Assembly (NCBI RefSeq): GCF_008831285.2
Contig: NC_045149.1
Coordinates: forward strand, 14,534,629-14,591,577
Direction: 5' to 3'
DNA from: Nymphaea colorata
Taxonomy: Eukaryota > Streptophyta > Magnoliopsida > Nymphaeales > Nymphaeaceae
Length of the DNA stretch: 56,949 bases
This document shows, one piece after another, positions 1-12,400 of the stretch. Within the stretch, counting starts at the first letter, position 1; every line of letters starts with the position of its first letter. The position numbers and the translations under genes are program-made. The notes under the pieces are model-generated. The model ran no database searches and was not told the DNA's origin. It saw nothing but the letters and a program-made list of their open reading frames with translations.

Positions 1-83
1 AGGCCCAACGTCGATAAAGCAGATCCAACAAGATGAATACCAACCATTATACCCGTGATCACGAAAAAAATATGCATTAAGCG

Positions 84-180
84 GAACACAGATGCTGAAT
101 ACCACACACAAAGTCCAGAGTCTTCAATGTAACAGCATCAACAACTTGCTCCTTGTGCTCCCCAAACCAGTTTTGGTAAC
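84..180 (-). pseudogene. Exon-like fragment of an unidentified gene (copy 4)
   Basis: Read on the minus strand, this gives an uninterrupted peptide containing FGEHKEQVVDAVTL followed by a segment ending in CGIQHLC. Similar peptides appear at 39149-39250 (+), 41932-42030 (+) and 45937-46033 (-). Peptide-level similarity in four copies suggests an ancestral coding exon. I do not recognise the protein family. The flanks contain stops, so this is a relic, not a working gene. Confidence 0.4.
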
Positions 181-189
181 AATGGCCCT

Positions 190-1205
190 GGTATGGTAGA
201 CGCTCTTCCTAATATTTCCATATACAATGCTGTGTTTTCATGAATAACGAATAATAACAGATTAAAATAAAACTAATCAGGCCATTGGTAATTTTCCAGA
301 TAATTGAACAACCATGAGCAAGTGGAGAAAGTTTAGAAACCAACAAAAGGTTATACACCCGGTTTCACCACAGAAGGATTTTAGAACTCAACCACCAAAA
401 CTGCTTTGTTTCTTGTTTTCAGTAACGATTTTTCCTTTTCATATGCTTTCTTTTGTAAGCATATCTCAATTGTCAGTTCATAGTAGCTTCTACTGCTTGC
501 CTTCTCAGATGTGCATTTCACTTCTCTTATTGACACAAAATAAGACATTAAACAAAATTCCCATTCAAACGGGAAAGGGTAGAGCAGAATCATCTTTAAA
601 TTGATTTCAATTCGACAAGCTCTAACTAGCATGAGTTATAGAAGGCTGGACAGACATAAATAATTAAAAATGGATGTTGGCATACGTAAACAAGATCAAT
701 GGACATTGTAGTGAAATGGATCTTTGTCAAAAAAATAAAATTTTTGACTTTTCATGTATACAATTATTAAATATGAAATCTTTAATACAAAATCTTTTAA
801 CAACGACATCATAGATGATCTTCTAACACATGGATGTCTTTATCTTTGACTCAAACATTTATATCAATCTTTTGACAACATTACACACAAAATAATTGGA
901 GATCATAAATTGTTCAAATAATAGACATCTCCTTTTCCAAAACCATCCTCAATCAACATCTATGTTTGGTGATCCTATGCACAACATTTATATTTGATGA
1001 GAAAACAATATTAAAGCCGTCATCTATGCCCATTTTTTCGAGTTTTTTTTGGATTTTTTATTAATTTTTATTTTTTTATGATTTTCAGGATTTATTAAAT
1101 GTTTTAAATTTTTTAAAAATTTACCGAGATTTATAATTTTTTCGTATTATAGCTGAGAACTTCCTTGCCGTATAATATACGTACACGATATATGTGACAA
1201 TGATA
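190..1205. other. AT-rich non-coding flank with a diverged repeat copy
   Basis: No gene is supported here. A motif at about 198-235 recurs at about 23270-23305, and 660-950 is a diverged copy of 23870-24115. The flank therefore shares ancestry with the degenerate repeats beyond the satellite array. The segment is duplicated at 46043-47052. Confidence 0.6.
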
Positions 1206-2040
1206 GGTTTATAATAGGACAACTAATGGAATGACCCAATGCTAAAGAAAGCATGATGAACAGTACCATAACATGTTTCACTCAATTCACGGTACACCAT
1301 AAAATTAAGAATTCAAAATTTCAAATAATTGAGAAAAACATCATATCATTTTCAAAATATCACAACAGAATGTAGACTGGTGTAGTTTAGATCAAATGTG
1401 TTGACCTTAACACTAGAAGACTTTGAAATGGAAGGCAATAAGACTGGTGTAGCCTATATCATGCAGATTTACTTAAAGCAATCACTATATATATTTGATA
1501 AGCACTAATTTTGTGCACGTACATATACGTGCACAAAATTTGTGCTTTTCAAATAAGCAATTATTAGTTTGTTTCTTAGTGACATTGGGTACTAATTAAC
1601 TTGGCACTGTAAGCAATAGTCCAGAATTGGGTGATCCTGAACCAGTTAGCCGATCCATTACCAAGTCCTCTAGGGTTAAGTTACATTTGGGTCAATACCT
1701 CACTCGGGAGAGCTTACATCATAGACCATACCGAATTAACATTCCATTAGTTCAAGTCTGTAGCCTTGTTCTCCAACTTTGATAATCCCAAGGAGAGCTT
1801 TCAACATAGACCATACTGAAGCAATCTATCATCTGATTGCTCATTACGCAGCTTAGTTTCCACCGACTTAGGTATACAAAATAGGAAAAGCCACAAAATC
1901 CTCCAACAAGTTGTGTGCTCAAAAGCTCATGCCCAATTTTATAAGGTCCATATAGCACCAAATAAATGTAAGGAACTTGAACGAAAATAAAGTAGTTATA
2001 TTTTACAACACCCTAACAATGACAAAAAAACTTCAGCATC
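1206..2040. other. Downstream flank of RPA2, absent from copy 2
   Basis: This AT-rich sequence lies 3' of the RPA2 stop codon. It resembles 26505-27240, so it is one of two copies in this part of the window. It carries the hairpin at 1492-1555. In copy 2 it is lost in a deletion that also removes exons 8-10. I see no coding exon in it. Confidence 0.6.
1492..1555. repeat. Long near-perfect hairpin
   Basis: Arms 1492-1521 and 1526-1555 are reverse complements over 30 nt with two mismatches, around a 4-nt loop (CATA). The inner arm includes GTGCACGTA / TACGTGCAC. The paralogous sequence near 26900-26960 keeps the right-hand outer part but has TA and CA dinucleotide runs in place of the left arm. 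It could be a tiny foldback element or just a local inversion-duplication. Confidence 0.8.
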
Positions 2041-2758
2041 CTAGCCATTAGTGCTTGATTTGTAATCATCATCATCAATAGTTGAACAGATAAATCCTTT
2101 GCTTGCCAAAAAATCAATCACTTCACTGCAAAAATGAAAAAATACTAGTGATAGAACACGAGAAAGAGAGAGACAGAGAGAGAAAGCCTTACAGAACACG
2201 CTCCTTGGGCAACCCTAGTCGCCTGACAACTTCATCCACATGCAACCCTTGTTCTATAGCCCTATGAAACCAAAAGCTGTAATTAGATCAAGGTAGTTAC
2301 AAACTTTTCTAAGAACGAACTCGTCGCATATCAACTCACAGGCTAGCAGTTTCCTCGAATATCTTCTGGACTCGAGTGTTGATATCCTGTTCTGATCCAG
2401 ATCCAATTTGTTGAGGCACATGCAGAATACTGAAGGAAGAAGCAAATGGCAGATGTTTAATGAATGATGGTACTTCAGGAATTGAAGCAGATATGTTAAA
2501 ACAAAAATCATAATGAGCTCTACTTGATTAGCGACAGAGGTTGATGTCCCACGGAACCATTCTGGAAGACCGAGAGCGTTGAACTAGGTTGCATCTGTGC
2601 ACCTCCAGACTGTAGTTTCACATAATCAAGCAACAGTCAAGCATCAAACACAAAGTGCAACAGAAATAATAGAATATACCTGTCGTTTGACATGGTCCAC
2701 ATGGACGGCAATACAATCAACATAGTGGAAAGTGAGTTCATCAAAATCAGTTATTGGC
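2041..2758 (-). CDS. RPA2: RPA2 exons 6-10: end of OB fold, linker, winged helix
   Basis: Five exons read without lesions. Exon 6 (2680-2758) ends the OB fold, with PITDFDELTFHYVDC. Exons 7 (2524-2609) and 8 (2340-2429) form the flexible linker. Exons 9 (2193-2261) and 10 (2041-2125) form the C-terminal winged helix, with GLHVDEVVRRLGLP, EVIDFLASKG and STIDDDDYKS, ending in a TAG stop. In other RPA2 proteins this domain binds repair and checkpoint partners. Exon lengths are 79, 86, 90, 69 and 85 nt. Phases at the exon ends run 0, 2, 2, 2, and each acceptor completes the codon. Donors are gtatat, gtagag, gtgagt and gtaagg. The preceding exon 5 lies 26 kb away at 28733. Confidence 0.87.
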
Positions 2759-4207
2759 CTAAAAATACAACAAAATCAGCCTAGTAAGTCCATTAAACCC
2801 AATTAGGTTATCATGAGTCATATCCCTACAGAGAAAACTGAAAGCAAATCCAATTTTAAATTCATAAGGCATGCCAGCAGTTGGATATCAACCTACATCT
2901 CCTAATGCTTGAGAGCAGAAGCAGACAAGTCAATAACTTACAATATATAACAATTATTCAGGACACGTTCCAGCTGTTGGATCGGTTCCTCTTATCTTCC
3001 CACAAATTGGAGTGCTTTACAAATGGGAAGCTAAAATACTATGCAATTTCAAGGACAAACAAAGCATCAAATAGAAAGAAACTTTCTCAAATTCAACATA
3101 AGATGTGAGAAACTTACTGTTGATTAGATGAAGTGAAACAAAGGTATGCATTGGGAATTTCAGGGCATGAAAATTTTCTCCATTGAAATTTCATTACAGG
3201 ACAAGAGCTCCAACAATACACAATTAATAATGAAAAAGAGAACCATTTCACGGTCTTCTTCTAGTTTGTCGAATGCCCTAACTTAAAGCCAACCAACTTG
3301 GCTTCTCCTATTTTTAATTTGCATATTCTTCCTTTACAGGAGATCACAGCCTCCTCCTTTAACTCCACTTTGGTATTTTCTAGAGGGACCTAGTGAACTA
3401 CTAACCATTGCATTCCATCTCAACAAGCACGCTAATCTTTTTGTTCCTTTTTTCTTTCAAACTAGGCAACAGGAAAGCACCTAATGATTGCCACGCGTTG
3501 ATAGGCCTGTACTTGGTGAAGACTTTGAGCACTCCCCTGTCAATCAGAAAGTAATCATGGTTTCAACATTACACTAAAACACACCCTCCTGGATTCAAAA
3601 CAAGCAAAGTCTTGCCAATGTTCAAAGTTTAACCATATCAGCTGAGCACAAGCTGTATCATATTAAACTTTTATTTCCTTTTCAAGAATGTTAATACCTA
3701 ATAAACCATTTATAGCCTCCAAGCATAAATGACACACGTAGCATAACATGTGAAGTGGCCCCAGCCTTTGAATAGCTCATTTTTATAGCAAATGGAGTCG
3801 TCTCAAGCTATTGAACAGATTCTTTACATTCAAAAATAGATGACCATAGATAAGCCTCTTCTCATCCTCAACATTGTGTATTGTGATAAAAGACAGGAAC
3901 AAGCACAACAGCCTGCATTCAGGTGTTTTAAGCCTCTGCTTCTTCCCTTGTCTTCCAGCAAAACCATGATATTGTAACTCCAGATAACATGCAGTCACCC
4001 AAAATAGGGTAGGCACCCTTTTCTTGTTGAACATGCTCATTAGGTGCTTACACTTAGTAACAAAAAAGTGCTACATTGGCCCAGGCTGCTGACCAAGTAA
4101 GAGGTCTAGGCAGGGCCTAGATGGTCCGAAGAAAAGGAAAAAATTAATATAAAAATGGTGAACTACAGAAGTATTGAGATTAAAACCGAAAAATCTCATG
4201 ATCGGCG
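2759..4207 (-). other. RPA2 intron 5, 3' portion
   Basis: Non-coding by my reading. The part from about 3794 to 4207 is repeated near 27240-27660, and the whole stretch is repeated in copy 2 at about 47349-48790. Short open frames here have no recognisable domain. The sequence stops matching its 27.6-kb paralog at about 4208, where the copia remnant begins. Confidence 0.6.
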
Positions 4208-4777
4208 CCTATTCATGGTTGCATCATCATCTTGGGAAACTCTCTCTTCCCATTGCTCAATCATCTCTATTTTGTGATAACCAAAAGTGCAATCAAGATT
4301 GCTTTCAATCCTATTCTACATAATCGCACTAAGCATATAAAGATTGATCAACACTTCATTTGCCTGAAGGTTGAGGAAAACGAGATTGTTCCTACTTATA
4401 TATCCACGTCTCAACAAGTGGCTGATTTATTTACCAAGGGTCTCAAAGGGCATCATTTTTGGGAATTGAAGAACAAGTTGTGCATGATCAAACCTCATGC
4501 ACAACTTGAGGGGGCATGTTAAGATATGGTTTGGGTCAAGTTATACCCCACCCATCTTCACCATAGCGGTGGCATATTTCTAATTTTTATTGTTGCTTTG
4601 TGTATTTACTTGTAACACAAATTAGTATATATTAATGACAAGCGGCATGCACCAAGCCCACGGCCATTATTCTTCGCCCACTCTTCTCGAGCAGCCTATT
4701 CAACTTTTCGTCTTCTCGCACCTCCTCAAGACTTCATCTGTTGGTTTGGGGATATACATCAAAATCTTACAAAAACA
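4208..4777 (+). mobile_element. Truncated Ty1-copia 3' end (RNase H plus LTR)
   Basis: The plus strand encodes the end of a copia polyprotein: a CDN catalytic block, LHNRTKHIKIDQHF and VADLFTKGLKGHHF, ending in LEGAC and a stop. A purine-rich tract follows. The LTR runs from TGTTAAG at 4517 to ACA at 4777, 261 bp with TG...CA ends. An extra A near 4284 shifts the frame relative to copy 2. The 5' part is missing and joins intron DNA directly. The LTR abuts a satellite unit (GGTGTAGATCAAC), so the element probably inserted into the array. Confidence 0.87.
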
Positions 4778-6479
4778 GGTGTAGATCAACAGTCTTATCT
4801 CATCCAAAAATTGTTGGACTTGGATCTTGGTATGGACCTCGATCAGTAGTCTTATCTGATTTAGAAATTATCGGAATGGGATCGGGTAGGGGTCTAGTTC
4901 AGAGGTCTTATCTGATCCGAAAATTGTTGGATTTGAAACTAGTAGTGGGCACGAATCATCGGTCCAATATGATTCGGAATATTTTGTTGCAGTTGCCGCT
5001 GGTAGTGGGCTTAGATCAGTGATCTTATAAGATCCTAAAATTGTTGGATTTGCAGTTGGTTATTTCAATAAATTCATCAAAATGACAATAAGGGACATCT
5101 TGACTATGTCAACAAAAAAAGGATGGTTGTAGTTGGATAACTAATGACTTGATTTCATGTTGAGCAACTCGTACACGAGTTTCCTAATACAAGAGTCATT
5201 TAGCACAAAATACCACCTGAGATATCTAACATGGGCATCGTGATTGCCTCTCACATGATCATTTCCTTCGTTAACCATTGGTTTTGTTCCACAACGCATC
5301 TAAGGTAAGGGTTCAAGATCCTCCAACAGTTTTCAAATTTCTCCTTGCGGTCATCTCCACCATTTCATGCACTTCACAAAAAAGCCAGATAATGATGCAA
5401 GTGCACGATGAGACCTACCTACTTCAAAAGCCTAAAAATAACCTAACACTAGATAAATTCGAGGCCAATTCCACCAAAATATAAGCAAAAACATTGGCGA
5501 CACTAGATAAACAGTCTTATTTGATCCGAAAATTGTTGGACTTGGATGTTGGTATGGGCCTTGATCAGTGGTCTTATCTGATCTAGAAATTATTGGAATG
5601 AAATCAGGTAGGGGATCTAGATCAGTGGTCTTATCTGATCTGAAAATTGTTGGATTTGAATGTTGGTATGAGCCTTGATCAGTGCTCTTATCTGATATAG
5701 AAATTATTGGAATTGAATCAAGTAAGGGGATCTAGATCAGTGGTCTTATCTGATCCAAAAATTGTTGGATTTGAAACTAGTAGTGGGCCCGGATCAATGG
5801 TCTTATATGATCCGAAAATTGTTGCACCTGCCGCTAGAAGTGGGCTTGGATCAGCGGTCATACCCGATCCTGAAACTCTTGGATTTGCATTTGTTATTTC
5901 AAGAAATTCATCAAAATGACAATAAGGGTCTTCTTGACTACGTCACCAAAAGAACTATGGTTGTAGTTGTATAACTGGCCTAAGAAGTCCAACATCGGCA
6001 TTGTCATTGCCTCTAAAATGATTGTTTCCTTTGTAAACCATTAGTTTTGTTCCGCAACGCTTCCAAGAAAAGGCTTCAAGATCCTCCAACAATTCTCTCA
6101 TTTCTCCGTGAAGTCATCTCCTCCCTTTCATGCACTTCAAAAAGACGCCAGAAAATGATGCACGTGCTCGATGCCACCTACCTACTTCAACAACCTAAAA
6201 CCAGCTAAAACTAGCTAAATCTCACGCTAAAAACACATGATTCACACAAAATTTAGGCAAAAACACAAGTGAGACTGCATTGCAATCAAGGATGCAAACA
6301 GGTCCAGAACCGTTCTAATATTTTCATAGAGTTGCTACAGAAAGCATTGATCCAACAGAAACTAGACAAAACAGGCTTCCAACACCACAAAACCTACGAA
6401 AAAAGTGGCACTACACAAAAGGGTAAACTTTGCGCAAAAATCAAGAATATTTTTGGACTTCGATGTTGAAATGGGTGTA

Positions 6480-9400
6480 GATCAACGGTCTTATCTGATC
6501 CAAAAATTGTTGGACTTGGATCTTGGTATGGGCCTCGATCAGTGGTCTTATCTGATCTAGAAATTTGTTGAAATGGGATCAGGTAGGGGGTCTAGATCAG
6601 TGGTCTTATCTGATCCGAAAATTGTTGGATTTGAAACTAGTAGTGGGCCCGAATCAATGGTCTTATATGATCCGGAAAGTGTTGCACTTGCTACTGGTAG
6701 TGGGCTTGGATCAGTGGTCTTATCTGATCCTAAAATTGTTGGATTTGCATTTGGTTATTTCAAGAAATTCATCAAAATGACAATAAGGGACCTCTTGACT
6801 ATGTCAACAAAAAAAGGATGGTTGTAGTTGTATAACTGATGACTTGATTTCATGTTGAGCAGCTCCTACACGAGTTTCCTAATGCAATAGTCATTTAAGC
6901 ACAAAATACCACCTAAGATATCTATCATGGGCATCATGATTGCTTCTCACATGATCATTTCCTTCGTTAACCATTGGTTTTGTTCCACAACGCTTCTAAG
7001 ATAAGGCTTCATGATCCTCCAACAGCTTTCAAATTTCTCCTTGCGGTCATCTCCACCCTTTCATGCACGATGAGACCTACATACTTCAACAGCCTTTAAC
7101 AACCTAAAACTAGATAAATTTGAGGCCAATTCCACCAAAATATAAGCAACAACATTGGCGACACTAGATCAGTGGTCTTATCTGATCCGAAATTTGTTGG
7201 ACTTGGATGTTGGTATGCGCCTTGATCAGTGGTCTTATCTGATCTAGAAACTGTTGGAATGGTATCTGGTAGGGGATTTAGATCAGTGGTCTTATCTGAT
7301 CTGAAAATTGTTGGATTTGAAACTAGTAGTGGGCCCGGATCAATGGTCTTATATGATCCGAAAATTGTTGCACCTGCCGCTAGAAGTGGGCTTGGATCAG
7401 CGGTCATACCCGATCCTGAAACTCTTGGATTTGCATTTGTTATTTCAAGAAATTCATCAAAATGACAATAAGGGTCTTCTTGACTACGTCACCAAAAGAA
7501 CGATGGTTGTAGTTGTATAACTGGCCTAAGAAGTCCAACATCGGCATTGTCATTGCCTCTAAAATGATTGTTTCCTTTGTAAACCATTAGTTTTGTTCCG
7601 CAACGCTTCCAAGAAAAGGCTTCAAGATCCTCCAACAATTCTCTCATTTCTCCGTGAAGTCATCTCCTCCCTTTCATGCACTTCAAAAAGACGCCAGAAA
7701 ATGATGCACGTGCTCGATGCCACCTACCTACTTCAACAACCTAAAACCAGCTAAAACTAGCTAAATCTCACGCTAAAAACACATGATTCACACAAAATTT
7801 AGGCAAAAACACAAGTGAGACTGCATTGCAATCAAGGATGCAAACAGGTCCAGAACCGTTCTAATATTTTCATAGAGTTGCTACAGAAAGCATTGATCCA
7901 ACAGAAACTAGACAAAACAGGCTTCCAACACCACAAAACCTACGAAAAAAGTGGCACTACACAAAAGGGTAAACTTTGCGCAAAAATCAAGAATATTTTT
8001 GGACTTCGATGTTGAAATGGGTGTAGATCAACGGTCTTATCTGATCCAAAAATTGTTGGACTTGGATCTTGGTATGGGCCTCGATCAGTGGTCTTATCTG
8101 ATCTAGAAATTTGTTGAAATGGGATCAGGTAGGGGGTCTAGATCAGTGGTCTTATCTGATCCGAAAATTGTTGGATTTGAAACTAGTAGTGGGCCCGAAT
8201 CAATGGTCTTATATGATCCGAAAAGTGTTGCACTTGCTGCTGGTAGTGGGCTTGGATCAGTGGTCTTATCTGATCCTAAAATTGTTGGATTTGCATTTGG
8301 TTATTTCAAGAAATTCATCAAAATGACAATAAGGGACCTCTTGACTATGTCAACAAAAAAAGGATGGTTGTAGTTGTATAACTGATGACTTGATTTCATG
8401 TTGAGCAGCTCCTACACGAGTTTCCTAATGCAATAGTCATTTAAGCACAAAATACCACCTAAGATATCTATCATGGGCATCATGATTGCTTCTCACATGA
8501 TCATTTCCTTCGTTAACCATTGGTTTTGTTCCACAACGCTTCTAAGATAAGGCTTCATGATCCTCCAACAGCTTTCAAATTTCTCCTTGCGGTCATCTCC
8601 ACCCTTTCATGCACGATGAGACCTACATACTTCAACAGCCTTTAACAACCTAAAACTAGATAAATTTGAGGCCAATTCCACCAAAATATAAGCAACAACA
8701 TTGGCGACACTAGATCAGTGGTCTTATCTGATCCGAAATTTGTTGGACTTGGATGTTGGTATGCGCCTTGATCAGTGGTCTTATCTGATCTAGAAACTGT
8801 TGGAATGGTATCTGGTAGGGGATTTAGATCAGTGGTCTTATCTGATCTGAAAATTGTTGGATTTGAAACTAGTAGTGGGCCCGGATCAATGGTCTTATAT
8901 GATCCGAAAATTGTTGCACCTGCCGCTAGAAGTGGGCTTGGATCAGCGGTCATACCCGATCCTGAAACTCTTGGATTTGCATTTGTTATTTCAAGAAATT
9001 CATCAAAATGACAATAAGGGTCTTCTTGACTACGTCACCAAAAGAACGATGGTTGTAGTTGTATAACTGGCCTAAGAAGTCCAACATCGGCATTGTCATT
9101 GCCTCTAAAATGATTGTTTCCTTTGTAAACCATTAGTTTTGTTCCGCAACGCTTCCAAGAAAAGGCTTCAAGATCCTCCAACAATTCTCTCATTTCTCCG
9201 TGAAGTCATCTCCTCCCTTTCATGCACTTCAAAAAGACGCCAGAAAATGATGCACGTGCTCGATGCCACCTACCTACTTCAACAACCTAAAACCAGCTAA
9301 AACTAGCTAAATCTCACGCTAAAAACACATGATTCACACAAAATTTAGGCAAAAACACAAGTGAGACTGCATTGCAATCAAGGATGCAAACAGGTCCAGA

Positions 9401-12400
9401 ACCGTTCTAATATTTTCATAGAGTTGCTACAGAAAGCATTGATCCAACAGAAACTAGACAAAACAGGCTTCCAACACCACAAAACCTACGAAAAAAGTGG
9501 CACTACACAAAAGGGTAAACTTTGCGCAAAAATCAAGAATATTTTGGACTTCGATGTTGAAATGGGTGTAGATCAACGGTCTTATCTGATCCAAAAATTG
9601 TTGGACTTGGATCTTGGTATGGGCCTCGATCAGTGGTCTTATCTGATCTAGAAATTTGTTGAAATGGGATCAGGTAGGGGGTCTAGATCAGTGGTCTTAT
9701 CTGATCCGAAAATTGTTGGATTTGAAACTAGTAGTGGGCCCGAATCAATGGTCTTATATGATCTGGAAAGTGTTGCACTTGCTGCTGGTAGTGGGCTTGG
9801 ATCAGTGGTCTTATCTGATCCTAAAATTGTTGGATTTGCATTTGGTTATTTCAAGAAATTCATCAAAATGACAATAAGGGACCTCTTGACTATGTCAACA
9901 AAAAAAGGATGGTTGTAGTTGTATAACTGATGACTTGATTTCATGTTGAGCAGCTCCTACACGAGTTTCCTAATGCAATAGTCATTTAAGCACAAAATAC
10001 CACCTAAGATATCTATCATGGGCATCATGATTGCTTCTCACATGATCATTTCCTTCGTTAACCATTGGTTTTGTTCCACAACGCTTCTAAGATAAGGCTT
10101 CATGATCCTCCAACAGCTTTCAAATTTCTCCTTGCGGTCATCTCCACCCTTTCATGCACGATGAGACCTACATACTTCAACAGCCTTTAACAACCTAAAA
10201 CTAGATAAATTTGAGGCCAATTCCACCAAAATATAAGCAACAACATTGGCGACACTAGATCAGTGGTCTTATCTGATCCGAAATTTGTTGGACTTGGATG
10301 TTGGTATGCGCCTTGATCAGTGGTCTTATCTGATCTAGAAACTGTTGGAATGGTATCTGGTAGGGGATTTAGATCAGTGGTCTTATCTGATCTGAAAATT
10401 GTTGGATTTGAAACTAGTAGTGGGCCCGGATCAATGGTCTTATATGATCCGAAAATTGTTGCACCTGCCGCTAGAAGTGGGCTTGGATCAGCGGTCATAC
10501 CCGATCCTGAAACTCTTGGATTTGCATTTGTTATTTCAAGAAATTCATCAAAATGACAATAAGGGTCTTCTTGACTACGTCACCAAAAGAACGATGGTTG
10601 TAGTTGTATAACTGGCCTAAGAAGTCCAACATCGGCATTGTCATTGCCTCTAAAATGATTGTTTCCTTTGTAAACCATTAGTTTTGTTCCGCAACGCTTC
10701 CAAGAAAAGGCTTCAAGATCCTCCAACAATTCTCTCATTTCTCCGTGAAGTCATCTCCTCCCTTTCATGCACTTCAAAAAGACGCCAGAAAATGATGCAC
10801 GTGCTCGATGCCACCTACCTACTTCAACAACCTAAAACCAGCTAAAACTAGCTAAATCTCACGCTAAAAACACATGATTCACACAAAATTTAGGCAAAAA
10901 CACAAGTGAGACTGCATTGCAATCAAGGATGCAAACAGGTCCAGAACCGTTCTAATATTTTCATAGAGTTGCTACAGAAAGCATTGATCCAACAGAAACT
11001 AGACAAAACAGGCTTCCAACACCACAAAACCTACGAAAAAAGTGGCACTACACAAAAGGGTAAACTTTGCGCAAAAATCAAGAATATTTTTGGACTTCGA
11101 TGTTGAAATGGGTGTAGATCAACGGTCTTATCTGATCCAAAAATTGTTGGACTTGGATCTTGGTATGGGCCTCGATCAGTGGTCTTATCTGATCTAGAAA
11201 TTTGTTGAAATGGGATCAGGTAGGGGGTCTAGATCAGTGGTCTTATCTGATCCGAAAATTGTTGGATTTGAAACTAGTAGTGGGCCCGAATCAATGGTCT
11301 TATATGATCCGGAAAGTGTTGCACTTGCTGCTGGTAGTGGGCTTGGATCAGTGGTCTTATCTGATCCTAAAATTGTTGGATTTGCATTTGGTTATTTCAA
11401 GAAATTCATCAAAATGACAATAAGGGACCTCTTGACTATGTCAACAAAAAAAGGATGGTTGTAGTTGTATAACTGATGACTTGATTTCATGTTGAGCAGC
11501 TCCTACACGAGTTTCCTAATGCAATAGTCATTTAAGCACAAAATACCACCTAAGATATCTATCATGGGCATCATGATTGCTTCTCACATGATCATTTCCT
11601 TCGTTAACCATTGGTTTTGTTCCACAACGCTTCTAAGATAAGGCTTCATGATCCTCCAACAGCTTTCAAATTTCTCCTTGCGGTCATCTCCACCCTTTCA
11701 TGCACGATGAGACCTACATACTTCAACAGCCTTTAACAACCTAAAACTAGATAAATTTGAGGCCAATTCCACCAAAATATAAGCAACAACATTGGCGACA
11801 CTAGATCAGTGGTCTTATCTGATCCGAAATTTGTTGGACTTGGATGTTGGTATGCGCCTTGATCAGTGGTCTTATCTGATCTAGAAACTGTTGGAATGGT
11901 ATCTGGTAGGGGATTTAGATCAGTGGTCTTATCTGATCTGAAAATTGTTGGATTTGAAACTAGTAGTGGGCCCGGATCAATGGTCTTATATGATCCGAAA
12001 ATTGTTGCACCTGCCGCTAGAAGTGGGCTTGGATCAGCGGTCATACCCGATCCTGAAACTCTTGGATTTGCATTTGTTATTTCAAGAAATTCATCAAAAT
12101 GACAATAAGGGTCTTCTTGACTACGTCACCAAAAGAACGATGGTTGTAGTTGTATAACTGGCCTAAGAAGTCCAACATCGGCATTGTCATTGCCTCTAAA
12201 ATGATTGTTTCCTTTGTAAACCATTAGTTTTGTTCCGCAACGCTTCCAAGAAAAGGCTTCAAGATCCTCCAACAATTCTCTCATTTCTCCGTGAAGTCAT
12301 CTCCTCCCTTTCATGCACTTCAAAAAGACGCCAGAAAATGATGCACGTGCTCGATGCCACCTACCTACTTCAACAACCTAAAACCAGCTAAAACTAGCTA

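Noticed and set aside
314-604. 96-codon open frame at the left end, also present in copy 2
   Set aside because: The two copies are only about 1% diverged, so sharing is no evidence of coding. An overlapping reverse frame is equally open.
3783-4040. 85-codon minus-strand open frame, also present in copy 2
   Set aside because: It is intronic in RPA2 and has no recognisable domain. Its conservation is explained by the recent duplication.
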